Below the pieces are notes generated by a model. That model worked only from the letters and a program-made list of their open reading frames with translations. It was not told the origin of the DNA and ran no database searches. The translations under genes and the position numbers were made by a program. A stretch of 64,000 bases of DNA. It comes from Cucumis sativus (lineage: Eukaryota > Streptophyta > Magnoliopsida > Cucurbitales > Cucurbitaceae). The stretch is from contig NC_026656.2 of NCBI RefSeq assembly GCF_000004075.3, positions 20,904,607-20,968,606 of the forward strand. The letters are read 5' to 3'. Shown piece by piece: positions 63,400-64,000 of the stretch (position 1 is the first letter of the stretch; the number at the start of each line of letters is the position of its first letter).

Positions 63400-63471
63400 A
63401 TGGCCGCCCAAGAGCCATTGAGTCGCCCGGAGTTCTTGAGGTCGGCCGCCGCCATATCGGAGCAACTTTAA
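63400..63471 (+). CDS. Candidate micro-ORF (23 aa) in a small GC-rich island
   Basis: ATG at 63400 in an excellent plant start context (TCAAAATGGCC) after a pyrimidine-rich leader-like stretch; 23 codons, product MAAQEPLSRPEFLR and then an Ala/Ser/Glu-rich end, stop at 63469-63471. An opposed 21-codon ATG frame (63455-63390, product MAAADLKNSGRLNGSW and so on) overlaps it on the minus strand. No family is recognised. It may be a peptide gene, the remnant of a first exon, or chance. Confidence 0.2.
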   Translation: MAAQEPLSRPEFLRSAAAISEQL

Positions 63472-64000
63472 TCTGGAAACTGACGTTCCTTCTGAAATAA
63501 AGACCCATTCTCATTTTCCTTTATAACAATAATCACCAACTCTATAATCTCCCTCCTTGTCTGCACCTTTTTTTCTTTTTTTTTTTTGTTTTCTAACCAA
63601 TTGATAAGATTTATAGGAAAAGTATTCCAACTCTGAAATTGTTGAAAATATTTATCTAACATTATAAATTTTATAAGCAATTTAAAATCATATTTTACAT
63701 ATATAGTAATAAATAAACAAAATAACACAATATGATACTCATCAAACCTCTTTTGATAATCCCAATCAGAACTTGAGAGAGGAGAAAAAGATGAATATGT
63801 ATGGCATCTCAACTGCTTTTAATGTCAGTTATATAATGATACATCTTTCTTTTGATTTGTTAGGCCTAAGAGTAGGAAGGAGTAGTCAGAGATTTTATTA
63901 GCCTCTCACTTCAATAATATATATAGATAACATATTCCAACACCTAGCTAACTAGCTTATTAATTTAAGAGATGAGAATGATCTCACGAAGAAGTTAATT
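63472..64000. other. Right end of the window, no gene seen
   Basis: AT-rich sequence. The minus-strand frame 63812-63468 lacks coding character. TATATATAGATAA near 63918-63930 could be a TATA element of a gene beyond the window. Confidence 0.4.

Noticed and set aside
1-64000. CRISPR arrays, operons, bacterial-type ribosome binding sites, rRNA genes
   Set aside because: None seen; the window is plant nuclear DNA with spliced genes.

Overview
The window is nuclear DNA of a flowering plant. It is AT-rich, with short exons split by many AT-rich GT-AG introns, and it carries eudicot gene families: a PDR-type ABCG transporter, a plant V-ATPase c'' subunit, a class III DXS, an AMT2/AMT3-type ammonium transporter and a BOR borate exporter. 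The style of genes and dispersed repeats would fit a cucurbit such as Cucumis, but that is an inference, not something the sequence proves. All gene models below were assembled by eye from splice sites, reading-frame continuity and remembered family sequences.

Layout from left to right. 556-653 (-): apparent first coding exon of a gene that leaves the window on the left. 1745-8689 (-): complete full-size ABCG/PDR transporter in 24 exons (about 1,421 aa). 8.9-14.1 kb: gene-poor, with an LTR-element fossil and microsatellites. 14142-15203 (+): VHA-c''. 15991-23916 (-): tandem array of FAD-dependent monooxygenases, with two whole copies around a decayed middle copy and a 982-bp non-autonomous Mutator-like element. 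24-28.3 kb: repeat-rich intergenic DNA. 28604-33294 (+): NAA50-type N-terminal acetyltransferase with long, element-bearing introns. 36974-37469 (-): EG45/PNP-like secreted protein. 41207-45356 (+): class III DXS-like protein that has lost several catalytic residues. 48051-50454 (+): AMT2/AMT3-type ammonium transporter. 56058-59284 (+): BOR-type boron exporter in 13 exons. 59.3-64 kb: gene-poor, with an orphan cluster of site II promoter motifs and a small GC-richer island that holds opposed micro-ORFs.

The genes are independent plant loci rather than one pathway. Membrane transport (ABCG, V-ATPase, AMT, BOR) is over-represented, and the monooxygenase array is the only clear local gene family. 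No organised novel multi-gene system was seen. The most interesting observations are the degenerate active site of the DXS-like protein, the Asp-to-Glu change in the FAD-contacting GD motif of one monooxygenase, a possible AUG-stop minimal uORF and an in-frame alternative donor in the BOR gene, and the MULE with a perfect 9-bp target-site duplication.
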